A stretch of 64,000 nt of DNA. Origin: CBDFLT01 sp965249225. Lineage in GTDB: Bacteria > Chloroflexota > Dehalococcoidia > Lucifugimonadales > G963668185. Made by a program: the position numbers and the translations under genes. Below are positions 52,460 to 60,855 of this stretch, one piece after another (position 1 is the first letter of the stretch; every line of letters starts with the position of its first letter). Where the stretch lies: the NCBI GenBank assembly GCA_965249225.1, contig CBDFLT010000009.1, positions 62,001 through 126,000 of the forward strand, in the 5' to 3' direction. Below the pieces are notes generated by a model. The model was given only the letters and a program-made list of their open reading frames with translations, had not been told where the DNA came from and did not search any database.

Positions 52460-53233
52460 TTAGCCCTCACCGGTGGCCTCATCCAGAAGCTGAGCAAGGT
52501 GCAAAGCATCCACGGATACGCCTTGCTTCTCCAGCCCCCCTGCTATCTGCATGAGGCAACTGCTGTCGCAGGCGACAACGGCGTCCGCCCCGGTGTCCCG
52601 AATTTTATCGATCTTGTCCTGCAGCATGGCGCCGGAGATATCGGGGTACTTGATCGAGAAGGTGCCACCAAAGCCACAGCAGACGTCGGCCTGGTCCATC
52701 TCCACCAGGCGCACGTCAGGAAGCGACGCGATCAGGGTACGCGGCTGGGTAGTTGCCCCCAGCTCCCTTCGCAGGTGGCACGACTCGTGGTATGTGACCT
52801 TCCGCTCTGGCGACGCAGCACGAGCTTCAGCGGGCGTCTTTAGACGCGTGATCCCCAGTACGTCCACAATGAACTCCGACATCTCATAGGTCCGGGAGCC
52901 CAGCTCATCGGCCTTTTTCAGCAGCTCGGGATCGTCACGGAGCAGGTCGCGGTAGAAGACGCGGACCATGGCGGCACATGAGCCAGAAGGGGTGACGATA
53001 TACCTGCTTTCGCCGAAGACCTTCAGAAAGCGCTGGGCCAGGGGTTTAGCGTCACTCCAGAAGCCGGAGTTGAAGGCCGGCTGGCCGCAGCACGTCTGGC
53101 CCTGGGGGAAGTCCACGTCCACACCCAACCGACGGAGGACGCGTACGGCGCTCTCACCGACCTGGGGGTAGAACTGGTCGACGATGCACGTCACAAACAG
53201 CGAGGCCTGCACTTGGGAGGTGCCTACGCTCAT
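52460..53233 (-). CDS. lutA: lactate utilisation protein LutA (CCG domains)
   Basis: About 257 residues from ATG 53233. Two CCG (cysteine-rich) domains: GQTCCGQPAFNSGF in the first half and VCCGFGGTFSIKYPDISGAM in the second, ligands of an unusual 4Fe-4S cluster as in heterodisulfide reductase and glycolate oxidase GlcF. It begins the lutABC operon. An ORF start at 53248 is possible but less conserved. Confidence 0.92.
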   Translation of the reverse strand: MSVGTSQVQASLFVTCIVDQFYPQVGESAVRVLRRLGVDVDFPQGQTCCGQPAFNSGFWSDAKPLAQRFLKVFGESRYIVTPSGSCAAMVRVFYRDLLRDDPELLKKADELGSRTYEMSEFIVDVLGITRLKTPAEARAASPERKVTYHESCHLRRELGATTQPRTLIASLPDVRLVEMDQADVCCGFGGTFSIKYPDISGAMLQDKIDKIRDTGADAVVACDSSCLMQIAGGLEKQGVSVDALHLAQLLDEATGEG

Positions 53234-53252
53234 TCTCGGGGCCACCACCCGG

Positions 53253-53498
53253 CTAGAATGCGATGCCGTGGACGATGAAGCCCAGCAGCCAGCCCATTAT
53301 GAAGGCGGGACCGGCCGCGAACAGCATACTCTCGGTGCGATGCTGCGCCGGGCCGTGTAGCCTCAGGTAAACAACGAAGGCTCCAAGGCCGATGGCCACC
53401 AGCCACACCGAAGCATCGTTCACACCGAGCCCCAGGCCTATCACAAAGCCCGCAGCCGCCCAGGAGAACGGCGAGTCGATAAATCGCGTAAACGGCAC
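53253..53498 (-). CDS. small membrane protein, unknown
   Basis: 81 residues, about three hydrophobic segments (WAAAGFVIGLGLGV, VWLVAIGLGAFVVYL and ESMLFAAGPAFIMGWLLGFIVHGI). It lies 20 bases upstream of lutA on the same strand and so could be cotranscribed with it. I do not recognise it. Confidence 0.55.
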   Translation of the reverse strand: MPFTRFIDSPFSWAAAGFVIGLGLGVNDASVWLVAIGLGAFVVYLRLHGPAQHRTESMLFAAGPAFIMGWLLGFIVHGIAF

Positions 53499-53570
53499 CT
53501 CTAGCTACCTCTGGGCAAGGATACACCGCCAAAGGTCGGCCCGCAATTGAGAAACACTTTGGGGAACCCC

Positions 53571-55064
53571 CTAGATGAACCTGGCCTGCCGGCCTGGCTC
53601 CCCAGCGTAGTCGATGTAAACCGTAACGACCTCGGTGAAGAAGTCCACGGCCTCCGTACCCTGCTCACGGTGCCCAACGCCCGACGACTTCATGCCGCCG
53701 AACGGTAAGTGGACCTCACCCCCCAGCGTTGGAGAGTTGACGTGGACCATGCCCGCCTCGACCGAGTTTACGTATCGGAAAGCCTGGGTCAGGTCCCTCG
53801 TGTAGACCGAGGACGAGAGCCCGAACTCGACGCCGTTAGAGATCTCCACCGCATGGTCGAGGTCCCTGGCCTTGAACACGGTAAGCACCGGGCCAAAGAT
53901 CTCCTCCTGGGAGATACGCATATCTGGACGGACGTCGGCGAAGATGGTGGGCTCGATGTAGTAGCCATCGTCGAAGATGCCTCCCGACAGCGCGTTGCCG
54001 CCGTAGACCAGCCTTGCGCCCTCCTCCGCGCCGATGCCTATATAGCCCATCACGATGCCAAACTGCGCCTCGCTGGCCAGCGGCCCCACATCCACGTCCG
54101 GGTCGAGGCCGTCGCCGACCTTCAACTTGCTGGTGCGGTCGACGAGCTGCCCCATGAACTCGTCGTAGATGGCATCCTCGACTATGACGCGGCTGGTCGC
54201 CGTACAGCGTTGACCTGTGGAGCCAAAGGCACCCTGCACGATACCGTCGAGGGCTTTGTCCAGATCGGCATCCGACAGCAATATCACGGCGTTCTTTCCG
54301 CCCATCTCGCACTGCATCTTCTTCAGCCGACGCGCGCCCTCGGCGTAAATCCCACCGCCTACCTCGGTGGACCCTGTAAAGGAGATTCCCCTGACATGAG
54401 GGCTTTCCACCAACGCATTACCCACCGACGATCCCGGCCCGGTGACCAGGTTCAAGACGCCGGAGGGCAACCCCGCCTCTTCGAACACCTCTACCAGCTT
54501 TACCGCGCTCATGGGCGTGGACGACGCGGGTTTAAATACAACGGAGTTGCCGCAGACGAGGGCGGGCGCTATCTTCCAGGCCGGTATGGCGATAGGGAAG
54601 TTCCACGGCGTAATGATCGCTACCACGCCCAGCGGGCGACGCACAGTGTATGCCACCGTGCTGGGCAACTCGGACGGAGTGGTGTAGCCGAACATGCGTC
54701 GGCCCTCCCCCGCCGCGTACTCCAAGACGTTCATCGCCCGCTTCACTTCGCCTCGGGCATCGGCCAGGGGCTTGCCCTCCTCGGCCGTGATGGCACGGGC
54801 GATCTCGTCGCCCCGACGGTCCAGTATCCCCTGCGCTCGGAAAAGAACCGAGGCCCTTTCGGGAGCAGGGGTGTCCGCCCATTTCGACTGTGCTTTTTTC
54901 GCCTCTTCCACGGCCCGAAGAGCATCTTCTGCCGTAGAGGTCTGGAACTCGCCCAGCACGATGTCTTTTTTCGACGGACTGGTGATGGGGTATGTGCGGC
55001 CCGACTCCGACTCCACCCATCGGCCGCCGATGAAATTCTTGTAGGTCCTGACCTCCGCTGACAT
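53571..55064 (-). CDS. NAD(P)-dependent aldehyde dehydrogenase
   Basis: 497 residues from ATG 55064. Family motifs: ITPWNFPIAIPAWKIAPAL (cofactor), GKNAVI with the general base glutamate in CEMGGKN, GSTGQRCTATSR with the catalytic cysteine, and EEIFGPVLTV. It converts an aldehyde to a carboxylate. The closest style is the 2-ketoglutarate-semialdehyde / glyceraldehyde group, but specificity cannot be decided. It is divergent from the aminotransferase at 55432, and the two might act in one catabolic route. Confidence 0.9.
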   Translation of the reverse strand: MSAEVRTYKNFIGGRWVESESGRTYPITSPSKKDIVLGEFQTSTAEDALRAVEEAKKAQSKWADTPAPERASVLFRAQGILDRRGDEIARAITAEEGKPLADARGEVKRAMNVLEYAAGEGRRMFGYTTPSELPSTVAYTVRRPLGVVAIITPWNFPIAIPAWKIAPALVCGNSVVFKPASSTPMSAVKLVEVFEEAGLPSGVLNLVTGPGSSVGNALVESPHVRGISFTGSTEVGGGIYAEGARRLKKMQCEMGGKNAVILLSDADLDKALDGIVQGAFGSTGQRCTATSRVIVEDAIYDEFMGQLVDRTSKLKVGDGLDPDVDVGPLASEAQFGIVMGYIGIGAEEGARLVYGGNALSGGIFDDGYYIEPTIFADVRPDMRISQEEIFGPVLTVFKARDLDHAVEISNGVEFGLSSSVYTRDLTQAFRYVNSVEAGMVHVNSPTLGGEVHLPFGGMKSSGVGHREQGTEAVDFFTEVVTVYIDYAGEPGRQARFI

Positions 55065-55431
55065 CACACTCCAAAAGCCTACTTTAGAGTCCTTATCCGT
55101 CTATCAGTGAGTCACCCAAGTTATCACCCCTCCCCCACGAACGATGACCCCACCAAGCCCAATAGCCATACCCAACTCTTCCCGAGGAAGGGCGCCGGGT
55201 CCGTTAACCAGCCGGGGCTTTAGAACGGCGATAACGTATCATGCGGACTCTGGGCGAGCAAGCAGGCGGAGAACCGAGGCACTACACGTAGCATCATCAG
55301 ATTGAGACCACCGGACGTGAGCGAGCGTCCATCCAGCTTGTGAGGTTTGACCCGGCCGTGCGCCTCAATTATCATGCACTCACGCTTGATGGACGCGTGC
55401 ACCGCCTAGTCAAGCAAGAAGGAGGAGTGTC
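55065..55431. other. divergent intergenic region
   Basis: About 365 bp between the divergent aldehyde dehydrogenase and aminotransferase genes. No gene, RNA or convincing promoter is seen; the aminotransferase ribosome-binding site (AAGGAGGAG) is at its right edge. Confidence 0.4.
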
Positions 55432-56766
55432 ATGGAAGACGTCCGAGTCGAGCTGGAGAGGCGGACCCCAAAATCGAAGGGGATGTACGAACGCGCTGGA
55501 GAGGTGCTCGCTCAGGAGGTGGTGAGTACCCTGGCCATGCCACATCCCGTCTACATCAAGGAGGCCAAGGGCCCCCACATGACCGACGTGGATGACAACG
55601 AGTACCTCGATCTTTCCATAGGATTCGGCGTACATATCCTGGGCCATGCGCCCGATTTCATTCTAGAGGCGGTAAAGGAGGCCACCAGCCGGGGACTGCA
55701 ATGGGGGCTGCATAACGCCGAGCAGGAGCAGTTGGCCCGCCTGATAGTGGAGGCGGCGCCCTGCGCCGACAAGGTGGTATTCGCCAACACCGGCACCGAG
55801 GCGACCTTGTACGCCCTCCGCGCCGCGCGGGCCTATACTGGCAAGGACAAGATCGCCATTTTTACCAACTGCTATCACGGCGCACACGACTACACCCTGG
55901 CCATGACCCACCCCGACAGTCCTCCCGACAGGCCTACGTTCTCCCCCAGGGGAATCGGTATCCCCCAGGACACCCAGCAAAACACGATAATGCTCCCCTA
56001 CATGACAGACGCCGCCTTCGATTTGATCCGAGAGAACAAAGACGAGCTGGCGGCGGTGATAATCGAACCGGCCCAGGGCGCGGGCCCGCGGACTGATGTT
56101 GGAGATTTCCTGAAGGGTCTCCTGGACGTATGCCGGGAGTCGGGCGTGCTCTTGATATTCGATGAGGTCATCACAGGCTTTCGGCTGGCGTACGGCGGCG
56201 CTCAGGAGTTCTTCGACGTGGTGCCCGACCTCGCCGCTTACGGCAAGGTCCTGGGTGGCGGCATGGCCATAGGCGCTGTAGCCGGCTCCGACGAGGTCAT
56301 GAAAGTCTTCCCGCGGAGGGGAATAGTAGGCCAGCTTGGCCCGGGGCAGATATTCACCGGCGGCACCTTCGTCGGCAATCCCATCAGCATGGCCGCCGGC
56401 ATCGCGTGTATCACCCACCTGCGAGACCATCCAGAGATCTACAAGAACCTGGCCATACAGAGCAATCGCCTGACGGACGAGGTAAACCGGTTCTGCATCG
56501 CCGAGGAGATCCCGGTGCGAATGGAGAATGCCCTGTCCATGCTCTACCTGCGGTTCCGGCCCGACCTGGCCGGCGGCCCGAGTGAGGCCGAGTCGCTAAA
56601 GGAGGCCGAGGACGAGTTCTACATGCACCTGCTGGTGCACGGAGTGCTCGTGCCCGGCGACCACTTGTCCCTCCTCTCGGCCGCCCACACGCCCGAAGAC
56701 GTCGACGCGATCATCGAGGCCATAAAACAGTCCTTCCACGAAGTCAGGGAGAAGGGACTGATGTAG
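55432..56766 (+). CDS. class III aminotransferase (glutamate-1-semialdehyde aminomutase-like)
   Basis: A 444-residue PLP enzyme with GFGVHILGHAPDFILEAV, FANTGTEATLYALRAARAYTGK (substrate phosphate site), IFDEVITGFRLAYGG and the PLP lysine in AYGKVLGGGMAIGA. It resembles HemL and its paralogues. A true HemL is possible, but neighbours do not concern tetrapyrroles, so it may be a paralogue acting on another amino acid. ATG 55432 has AAGGAGGAG upstream. Confidence 0.85.
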   Translation: MEDVRVELERRTPKSKGMYERAGEVLAQEVVSTLAMPHPVYIKEAKGPHMTDVDDNEYLDLSIGFGVHILGHAPDFILEAVKEATSRGLQWGLHNAEQEQLARLIVEAAPCADKVVFANTGTEATLYALRAARAYTGKDKIAIFTNCYHGAHDYTLAMTHPDSPPDRPTFSPRGIGIPQDTQQNTIMLPYMTDAAFDLIRENKDELAAVIIEPAQGAGPRTDVGDFLKGLLDVCRESGVLLIFDEVITGFRLAYGGAQEFFDVVPDLAAYGKVLGGGMAIGAVAGSDEVMKVFPRRGIVGQLGPGQIFTGGTFVGNPISMAAGIACITHLRDHPEIYKNLAIQSNRLTDEVNRFCIAEEIPVRMENALSMLYLRFRPDLAGGPSEAESLKEAEDEFYMHLLVHGVLVPGDHLSLLSAAHTPEDVDAIIEAIKQSFHEVREKGLM

Positions 56767-56811
56767 CCTTTGAGATACCGTACGCAACGAGCGGCTCCGC
56801 CAGGCGAAGCG

Positions 56812-57257
56812 TTAATTCGCCCCCTGGTAGATATTAATGTGTCCGGCTTGAACGCCGCCCAGGCGAACCAGAAGTGGTTGGCATGGACGACGGGGGCCAG
56901 TTGACCCCCGCTCAGCGGGCCTTGGATGGCCTCCCCTAGGATATTCCACACGCTGCCGGTCTCATTGTCGACTATGCCGCCGTCTTCGGTGCGAAAGGTA
57001 AGCTTTCTCCCGTCCAACCGCGGGTCGAACACGCCGGTAGCTCCCACGGCCCGGGAGTCGGGGTCGATGGCTATAGCAGCCAGGGATACAACGTCGGGCG
57101 TGGGAACGGTCTGAAACTGCGGGCTTTCCACTTGAGTTGAGGTGATCTCCACCCCAGAGTCGGAACCCGACGATGAGCTACATCCTATGCCGACCACTAT
57201 GCTCGACGTCAGTCCCGGGAGAGCCAGTGAGATCAGCAGCTTATTCGCGGGGACCAC
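56812..57257 (-). pseudogene. DUF3179-type lipoprotein remnant (truncated, frameshifted C-terminus)
   Basis: From GTG 57257 the frame has a hydrophobic signal segment with a lipobox-like VGIGC, a serine-rich linker and then only the C-terminal portion of DUF3179: VGATGVFDPRLDG, ETGSVWNILGEAIQGPL, PVVHANHFWFAWAAF. Full DUF3179 proteins have about 200 more residues before this. After KPDTLI the open frame runs on into the antisense of the aminotransferase, while another frame gives a natural ending (YQGAN, stop 56814-56812). Both the loss of the N-terminal domain and the tail shift point to a decayed gene. Confidence 0.6.
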
Positions 57258-57335
57258 GTGAAAGTTCCTTGGGGAAGCCTTCACTAAGAGGCTCGGACCC
57301 ACAGCCGTGGCGCAAGGATTGGAAAGCACCCGACC

Positions 57336-58300
57336 TTAGGTCGATCCTTCGGTTTTCCACACCTCACTTACCGCAGGAGCTCCGAGGTGCGCGAGGGTCT
57401 TGCTATATCTCTCAGCGAATAACTTCGCCGCAGCCTTGTAGACGCACATACCTATGTTGGGCGCATCTGTACAGAGCGCGATAAACGGGATACGGGGTAT
57501 AACGAACACGTTCATAATCGGTAAGAGCCTGCCCAGTTGTGATTGTGCCGCCGGATCCCAGCAAGGCCGCCAGAGGGAATGAGTCTCCCGGCTTGGCGAT
57601 CCGCACCGCGACCTCACCTATTTGGGTCTGATAGGACAGACGCGCCTCACCTTTGAGGATGATGAACAGCCTGTCCGCTTGTTCGCCGGCTTGACCAAGC
57701 AACGTGCCGGCCGAAACCTGCCATGCGCTCCCAAGATTCGCCACCTCATCTATTTCGTCATCGGAGAGGTCTTGCAAAATATCGGAGTCGACCGGTTGGT
57801 CGGCCTCCTCAGGTAGTGGGGGCTCGAAGCCCGATCCTGTATTCGCTTGTTGAGAGAGGTAAATCTCCCAGTCTCGAAGACCCAAAATGCGCACTTCCAT
57901 AGTGGCCATTCGCTGCACCGGCCTACTGGTGGTGCGCTTAATGAGCCTATCGATCCCCTTGCGCTCTCGTACATAGAATGCGATCAGATCGACGCCCTCA
58001 CTCGCGGAGAAGTCGACGATTGCCTGGGACGCAGATTCGGACGCGAGTTCAACGCATCGCCAGCGATGTGTATCTCCCAATTGTTCACGGGCAACGCCTT
58101 CGAGATAGGCCGCTGCACTTAAGCCTGATCCCTCTAGATTGGCGCGGTAAAGTGGGCCTGTCACCGGGTTCCGTGGCGGCGTCCCCTCCCACGTGTAACA
58201 GGATAACCTCGGAGTCCGCAGCCAATTCCGACTGAATTAACGGAAATACGCGCTCAGACTCTTTGGCTCCATCAAGGGGCAGAAGGACTTTCTTATACAA
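57336..58300 (-). pseudogene. universal stress protein fused to a cyclic-nucleotide-binding domain, split in three frames
   Basis: Part 1 (58300 to about 58180): USP N-terminus, MYKKVLLPLDGAKESERVF ... EVILLHV. Part 2 (another frame, about 58167-57520): rest of the USP domain (LIAFYVRERKGIDRLIK) and most of a CRP-like cNMP-binding domain (LSDDEIDEVANLGSAW, AGTLLGQAGEQADRLFIILKGEARL, GEVAVRIAKPGDSFPLAALLGSG). Part 3 (third frame, to 57336): its end, FIALCTDAPNIGM and LFAERYSKTLAHLG. Each junction needs one extra base or two lost bases. Intact, it would be a nucleotide-sensing stress protein. It is the last of three USP genes. Confidence 0.8.
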
Positions 58301-58322
58301 GGCTTACCTCAGAACGGAAACC

Positions 58323-58368
58323 AAAAAGGCCGCACCGAACCTACTGAAGAGGTAGATTTGATGCGGCC
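58323..58368 (-). terminator. leader hairpin before the USP-cNMP gene
   Basis: Minus-strand GGCCGCA (58368-58362) pairs with TGCGGCC (58334-58328), with an inner stem CTAC/GTAG, followed by TTTTT. It ends about 23 bases before the start codon at 58300 and so may terminate the upstream USP transcript or attenuate this gene. Confidence 0.65.
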
Positions 58369-58522
58369 CCGGTGTACATTGCATAGCAACTCAAACGATG
58401 TCACCAGGTGATTATATCAACCCTCGCGGTCCGATACCTCCCCGGTCAGGTGAAAGGCGGCCTCTGCCTCACTTAGATTAAGTACCAGGCACGAATGGCG
58501 ATGCACTCAGTGTGTGTCCGGC

Positions 58523-58978
58523 TTAAGCCGCTATCACCAGCTCCTTAGGTTTGAACACCTTCACCTCTGTAGGCCTTGCCCTACGCTCGACACCCCTTGC
58601 CACGCTGCGCTGTACGAGCCTCGCAAGACCCTTGCGATCGTGGGTGTACATCGCGACCAGGTCGACCTTCCTGAACCAAGCCACGTCCACGATTCCCTGG
58701 GCTACGGACGGACTTACGAACACCTCACGGCGCCAACGCCTCGGATCGCTTGCCGCTCTATCGATTACCTCTTGTAAGTAACCCATCGCAGCGGAGCGCA
58801 CCTCCGCCTCCAGCTGATCGGCGGACATCAGATGTCCGTCGACTATTTGAGGCTCGCATGGGGGAACTACGTGCAAGAGAATAATCTCACCGTCTGGTGT
58901 GAGTTCCTCTTGAGCCAAGGGAATTACGGCCTCCGACTCTTTGGACTCATCCAGCGGCACTAGGACCTTCTCATACAT
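58523..58978 (-). CDS. universal stress protein (UspA family)
   Basis: 151 residues: MYEKVLVPLDESKESEAVIPLAQEELTPDGEIILLHV, a middle helix region, and DLVAMYTHDRKGLARLVQRSVARGVERRA, where the ATP-binding G-x2-G-x9-G is not well conserved, suggesting a UspA-like non-nucleotide form. It has AAGGAGG seven bases before ATG 58978. Middle gene of the USP cluster. Confidence 0.85.
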   Translation of the reverse strand: MYEKVLVPLDESKESEAVIPLAQEELTPDGEIILLHVVPPCEPQIVDGHLMSADQLEAEVRSAAMGYLQEVIDRAASDPRRWRREVFVSPSVAQGIVDVAWFRKVDLVAMYTHDRKGLARLVQRSVARGVERRARPTEVKVFKPKELVIAA

Positions 58979-59068
58979 TGCTACCTCCTTGATTCAACGA
59001 TGTACGCTGCGTAGCGCTCACTTCAAAAGCACGACCTATCCTGCTGCTCCTGGGTTGCCGCGGCCTGG

Positions 59069-59533
59069 CTAGCTCGCCAGCATCAACTCGGGAGGGGTGA
59101 AGACCTTCACGTCCACGTCTGCATCCGCCTCTCGCTCCACTTCCCCGGATACGCTGCCCATAATCAACCTGGCGAGACCTTTGCGATCATGGGTGTACAA
59201 AGCGATCAAGTCTGCCTCCCTCTTTTGGGCCACGTCCAAGATACCCTGCGACACGGACTTATGAACTACTGCTTCATGAGTCCAGACCTCCGTGTCTCCC
59301 TTCATTCGACTGGTCACCTCATTTAGGCGTTCCATCGCTTCAGACCGCTGGAGCTCTTCCAACTCGTCGAAGGGCATAATATGAGGCCCAGGAGCAATCC
59401 CCATCGCTGTGTAGGGCCGGATCACGTGGAGAAGAATCATCTCGCCGTCCGGCGCAAGTTGCTCCTTGGCCAACCGTAATACGGCCTCAGATTTATCGGT
59501 TAGGTCCGTTGGTACGAGGATTTTCCGGTACAT
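59069..59533 (-). CDS. universal stress protein (UspA family)
   Basis: 154 residues from ATG 59533 (AGGAGGTG upstream). MYRKILVPTDLTDKSEAVLRLAKEQL and LIALYTHDRKGLARLIMGSVSGEVERE mark the USP fold; about 45% similar by eye to the next gene. It is the first gene of the cluster and has a hairpin leader at 59554-59600. Confidence 0.85.
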   Translation of the reverse strand: MYRKILVPTDLTDKSEAVLRLAKEQLAPDGEMILLHVIRPYTAMGIAPGPHIMPFDELEELQRSEAMERLNEVTSRMKGDTEVWTHEAVVHKSVSQGILDVAQKREADLIALYTHDRKGLARLIMGSVSGEVEREADADVDVKVFTPPELMLAS

Positions 59534-59553
59534 GGCCCACCTCCTGCATAAAC

Positions 59554-59600
59554 AAAAATGGCTGCACGACACCTACGTTAACCTCGGATATCGTGCAGCC
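59554..59600 (-). terminator. leader hairpin before the first USP gene
   Basis: Minus-strand GGCTGCACGA (59600-59591) pairs with TCGTGCAGCC (59569-59560), ten pairs, then A and T5 (59558-59554). It stands 21 bases before ATG 59533, with no gene ending upstream, which suggests attenuation rather than plain termination. Confidence 0.65.
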
Positions 59601-59817
59601 ACAGTGCCCATTGGCTTATAGCCTCGTTTTGGCCCTTGTTACTCCATCCCTCCGCTGAAGCCTCGTGCGCCGTCATGGCCGAGGCTAATCCACCGTCACC
59701 ACAACTAGAATCACAAAACGTCTTTGGGTCTATAACTTTGGCATAGGCCATTAGCCGCAACCGCAATTATCCACTGACGTACGTATTAATCCACAGTTTG
59801 TTACGGGTTGTCAACAT

Positions 59818-59833
59818 TGTGCCAATAATCACA
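59818..59833. promoter_or_regulatory. CRP-like site 1
   Basis: TGTGC-CAATAA-TCACA, 9 of 10 to the CRP core TGTGA-N6-TCACA, next to the possible -35 TTGACA of the minus-strand promoter. Confidence 0.5.
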
Positions 59834-59859
59834 ACCCTATTTCGTAGGAACATCCCTAT

Positions 59860-59875
59860 TGTGAAAAAATACACA
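59860..59875. promoter_or_regulatory. CRP-like site 2
   Basis: TGTGA-AAAAAT-ACACA, 9 of 10 to the core, 42 bp from site 1 (four helical turns). Confidence 0.5.
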
Positions 59876-59880
59876 GCACA

Positions 59881-59896
59881 TGTGAAGCACATCACA
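59881..59896. promoter_or_regulatory. CRP-like site 3
   Basis: TGTGA-AGCACA-TCACA, a perfect 10 of 10 core, 21 bp from site 2 (two helical turns). Confidence 0.6.
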
Positions 59897-60280
59897 AGAA
59901 GGATTTCGTAATTCCAAGCTGATTCTAGGGAGGTAACCCAACCACATCTGAAAAAACAATGTCTACATCGTCGTTCATCACGACAATACAGCGCATTACG
60001 CATTTAGTGAAATTGTTCGCTGCCTAAATCGGCATTTGATGTTGACGATGCGACGGAACGGTTGCTATGCTGTCGATCACTTTGAGGATTCAGTCGGCGT
60101 ACTGGAGATGCGCGCTATGGTGGGGAACCAGTGTGAACAGTCAGGCTGAAGGAAAGCTCGGGCTACCGGTCATCCATATCGTGGCCCAGCGGCCAGAATA
60201 ATCGTATTCGCTGGTCCGGGGGGAACAGCGTTTCTCTGCCTAGGCGGATACCCAAGGCTGGGGCTTGGAGTGACCTGAAC

Positions 60281-60520
60281 ATGGTCCTTCGTGATTTACG
60301 GCTACTCGCCCTGAGTCAGCCCGGCTATATTTCGGGCGAGACCCTGCTTGCGGCTACTGAGCGGGGCACCACCCTGGTAATCTCGGTGTGGGCATCGACT
60401 AAGAGCTGGAGAGAATACGAGAACTCACCAAAGAGAAAGGCCCTCCTGGCTAATTTGGCTCCTTTACTGGCTGAGCCGGAGATCACTGAGGTCTGGGTCG
60501 AGTCTCCAGTGATCGGTTAG
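60281..60520 (+). CDS. antibiotic biosynthesis monooxygenase-fold protein, N-terminus uncertain
   Basis: 79 residues from ATG 60281: RDLRLLALSQPGYISGETLL, TLVISVWASTKSWREYENSP and a C-terminal strand EITEVWVE, the ABM family pattern. Most members have about 15 residues more at the N-terminus. The frame is open upstream (...SLPRRIPKAGAWSDLN), which fits that missing part, but offers only CTG 60236 and no ATG/GTG/TTG there. Either a rare start is used or the 5' end is damaged. Confidence 0.55.
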   Translation: MVLRDLRLLALSQPGYISGETLLAATERGTTLVISVWASTKSWREYENSPKRKALLANLAPLLAEPEITEVWVESPVIG

Positions 60521-60641
60521 TTGGAGGCCTAGACGCGCCGCTCAAGAGTACTTTTGGAGGGAGTCTCCAAAACTCGTCAGAGAGAACCGGTAACTCAGCC
60601 CTCGTCAATCAGGTGGGATCTGTTCAGGTACGAATAAAACG

Positions 60642-60739
60642 TGGCGGGAGCGAGAGGGAGTCGAACCCACCGCCCCGACCGAAGGGCCGGGGCCAACGGA
60701 TTTGAAGTCCGCGAAGCCCACCAGGACCCATTCGCCCCC
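60642..60739 (-). tRNA. selC: tRNA-Sec (anticodon TCA)
   Basis: 98 bases. Acceptor of eight pairs GGGGGCGA/TCGCTCCC, discriminator G and an encoded CCA (60644-60642); a six-pair D stem GGGTCC/GGGCTT with a TGGT loop; anticodon region GGACTTCAAATCC with TCA; long variable arm GCCCCGGCCC/GGTCGGGGC. These are features of selenocysteine tRNA. The T stem has one mismatch. Confidence 0.9.
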
Positions 60740-60855
60740 GCAAAAGCGGCCACCCACATTCAAGCTTTTGGCGCAAATTAACCGCTCGGTATGCCTTTCC
60801 GCCCATGCAAGAGATCAGACGAACGGGCTAACCGAGCGGCCTGTGACCTGTGACT

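Larger units (their letters stand above)
59601..60235. other. AT-rich regulatory region upstream of the USP cluster
   Basis: More AT-rich than its surroundings, without a convincing gene (small frames at 59578-59766 and 59767-60003 have no ribosome-binding site). A possible minus-strand -35 TTGACA is at 59815-59810 (followed by GTGGATTAATACG). Three CRP-like palindromes lie between 59818 and 59896. Confidence 0.5.

Noticed and set aside
53709..55061. 450-codon plus-strand open frame opposite the aldehyde dehydrogenase
   Set aside because: It is exactly antisense to a complete aldehyde dehydrogenase, has a shadow composition and no ribosome-binding site; GC-rich genes commonly leave such open antisense frames.
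60552..60572. hairpin TTTTGGAG/CTCCAAAA as terminator after the ABM gene
   Set aside because: The T tract is on the 5' arm and the A tract on the 3' arm, the reverse of a terminator.
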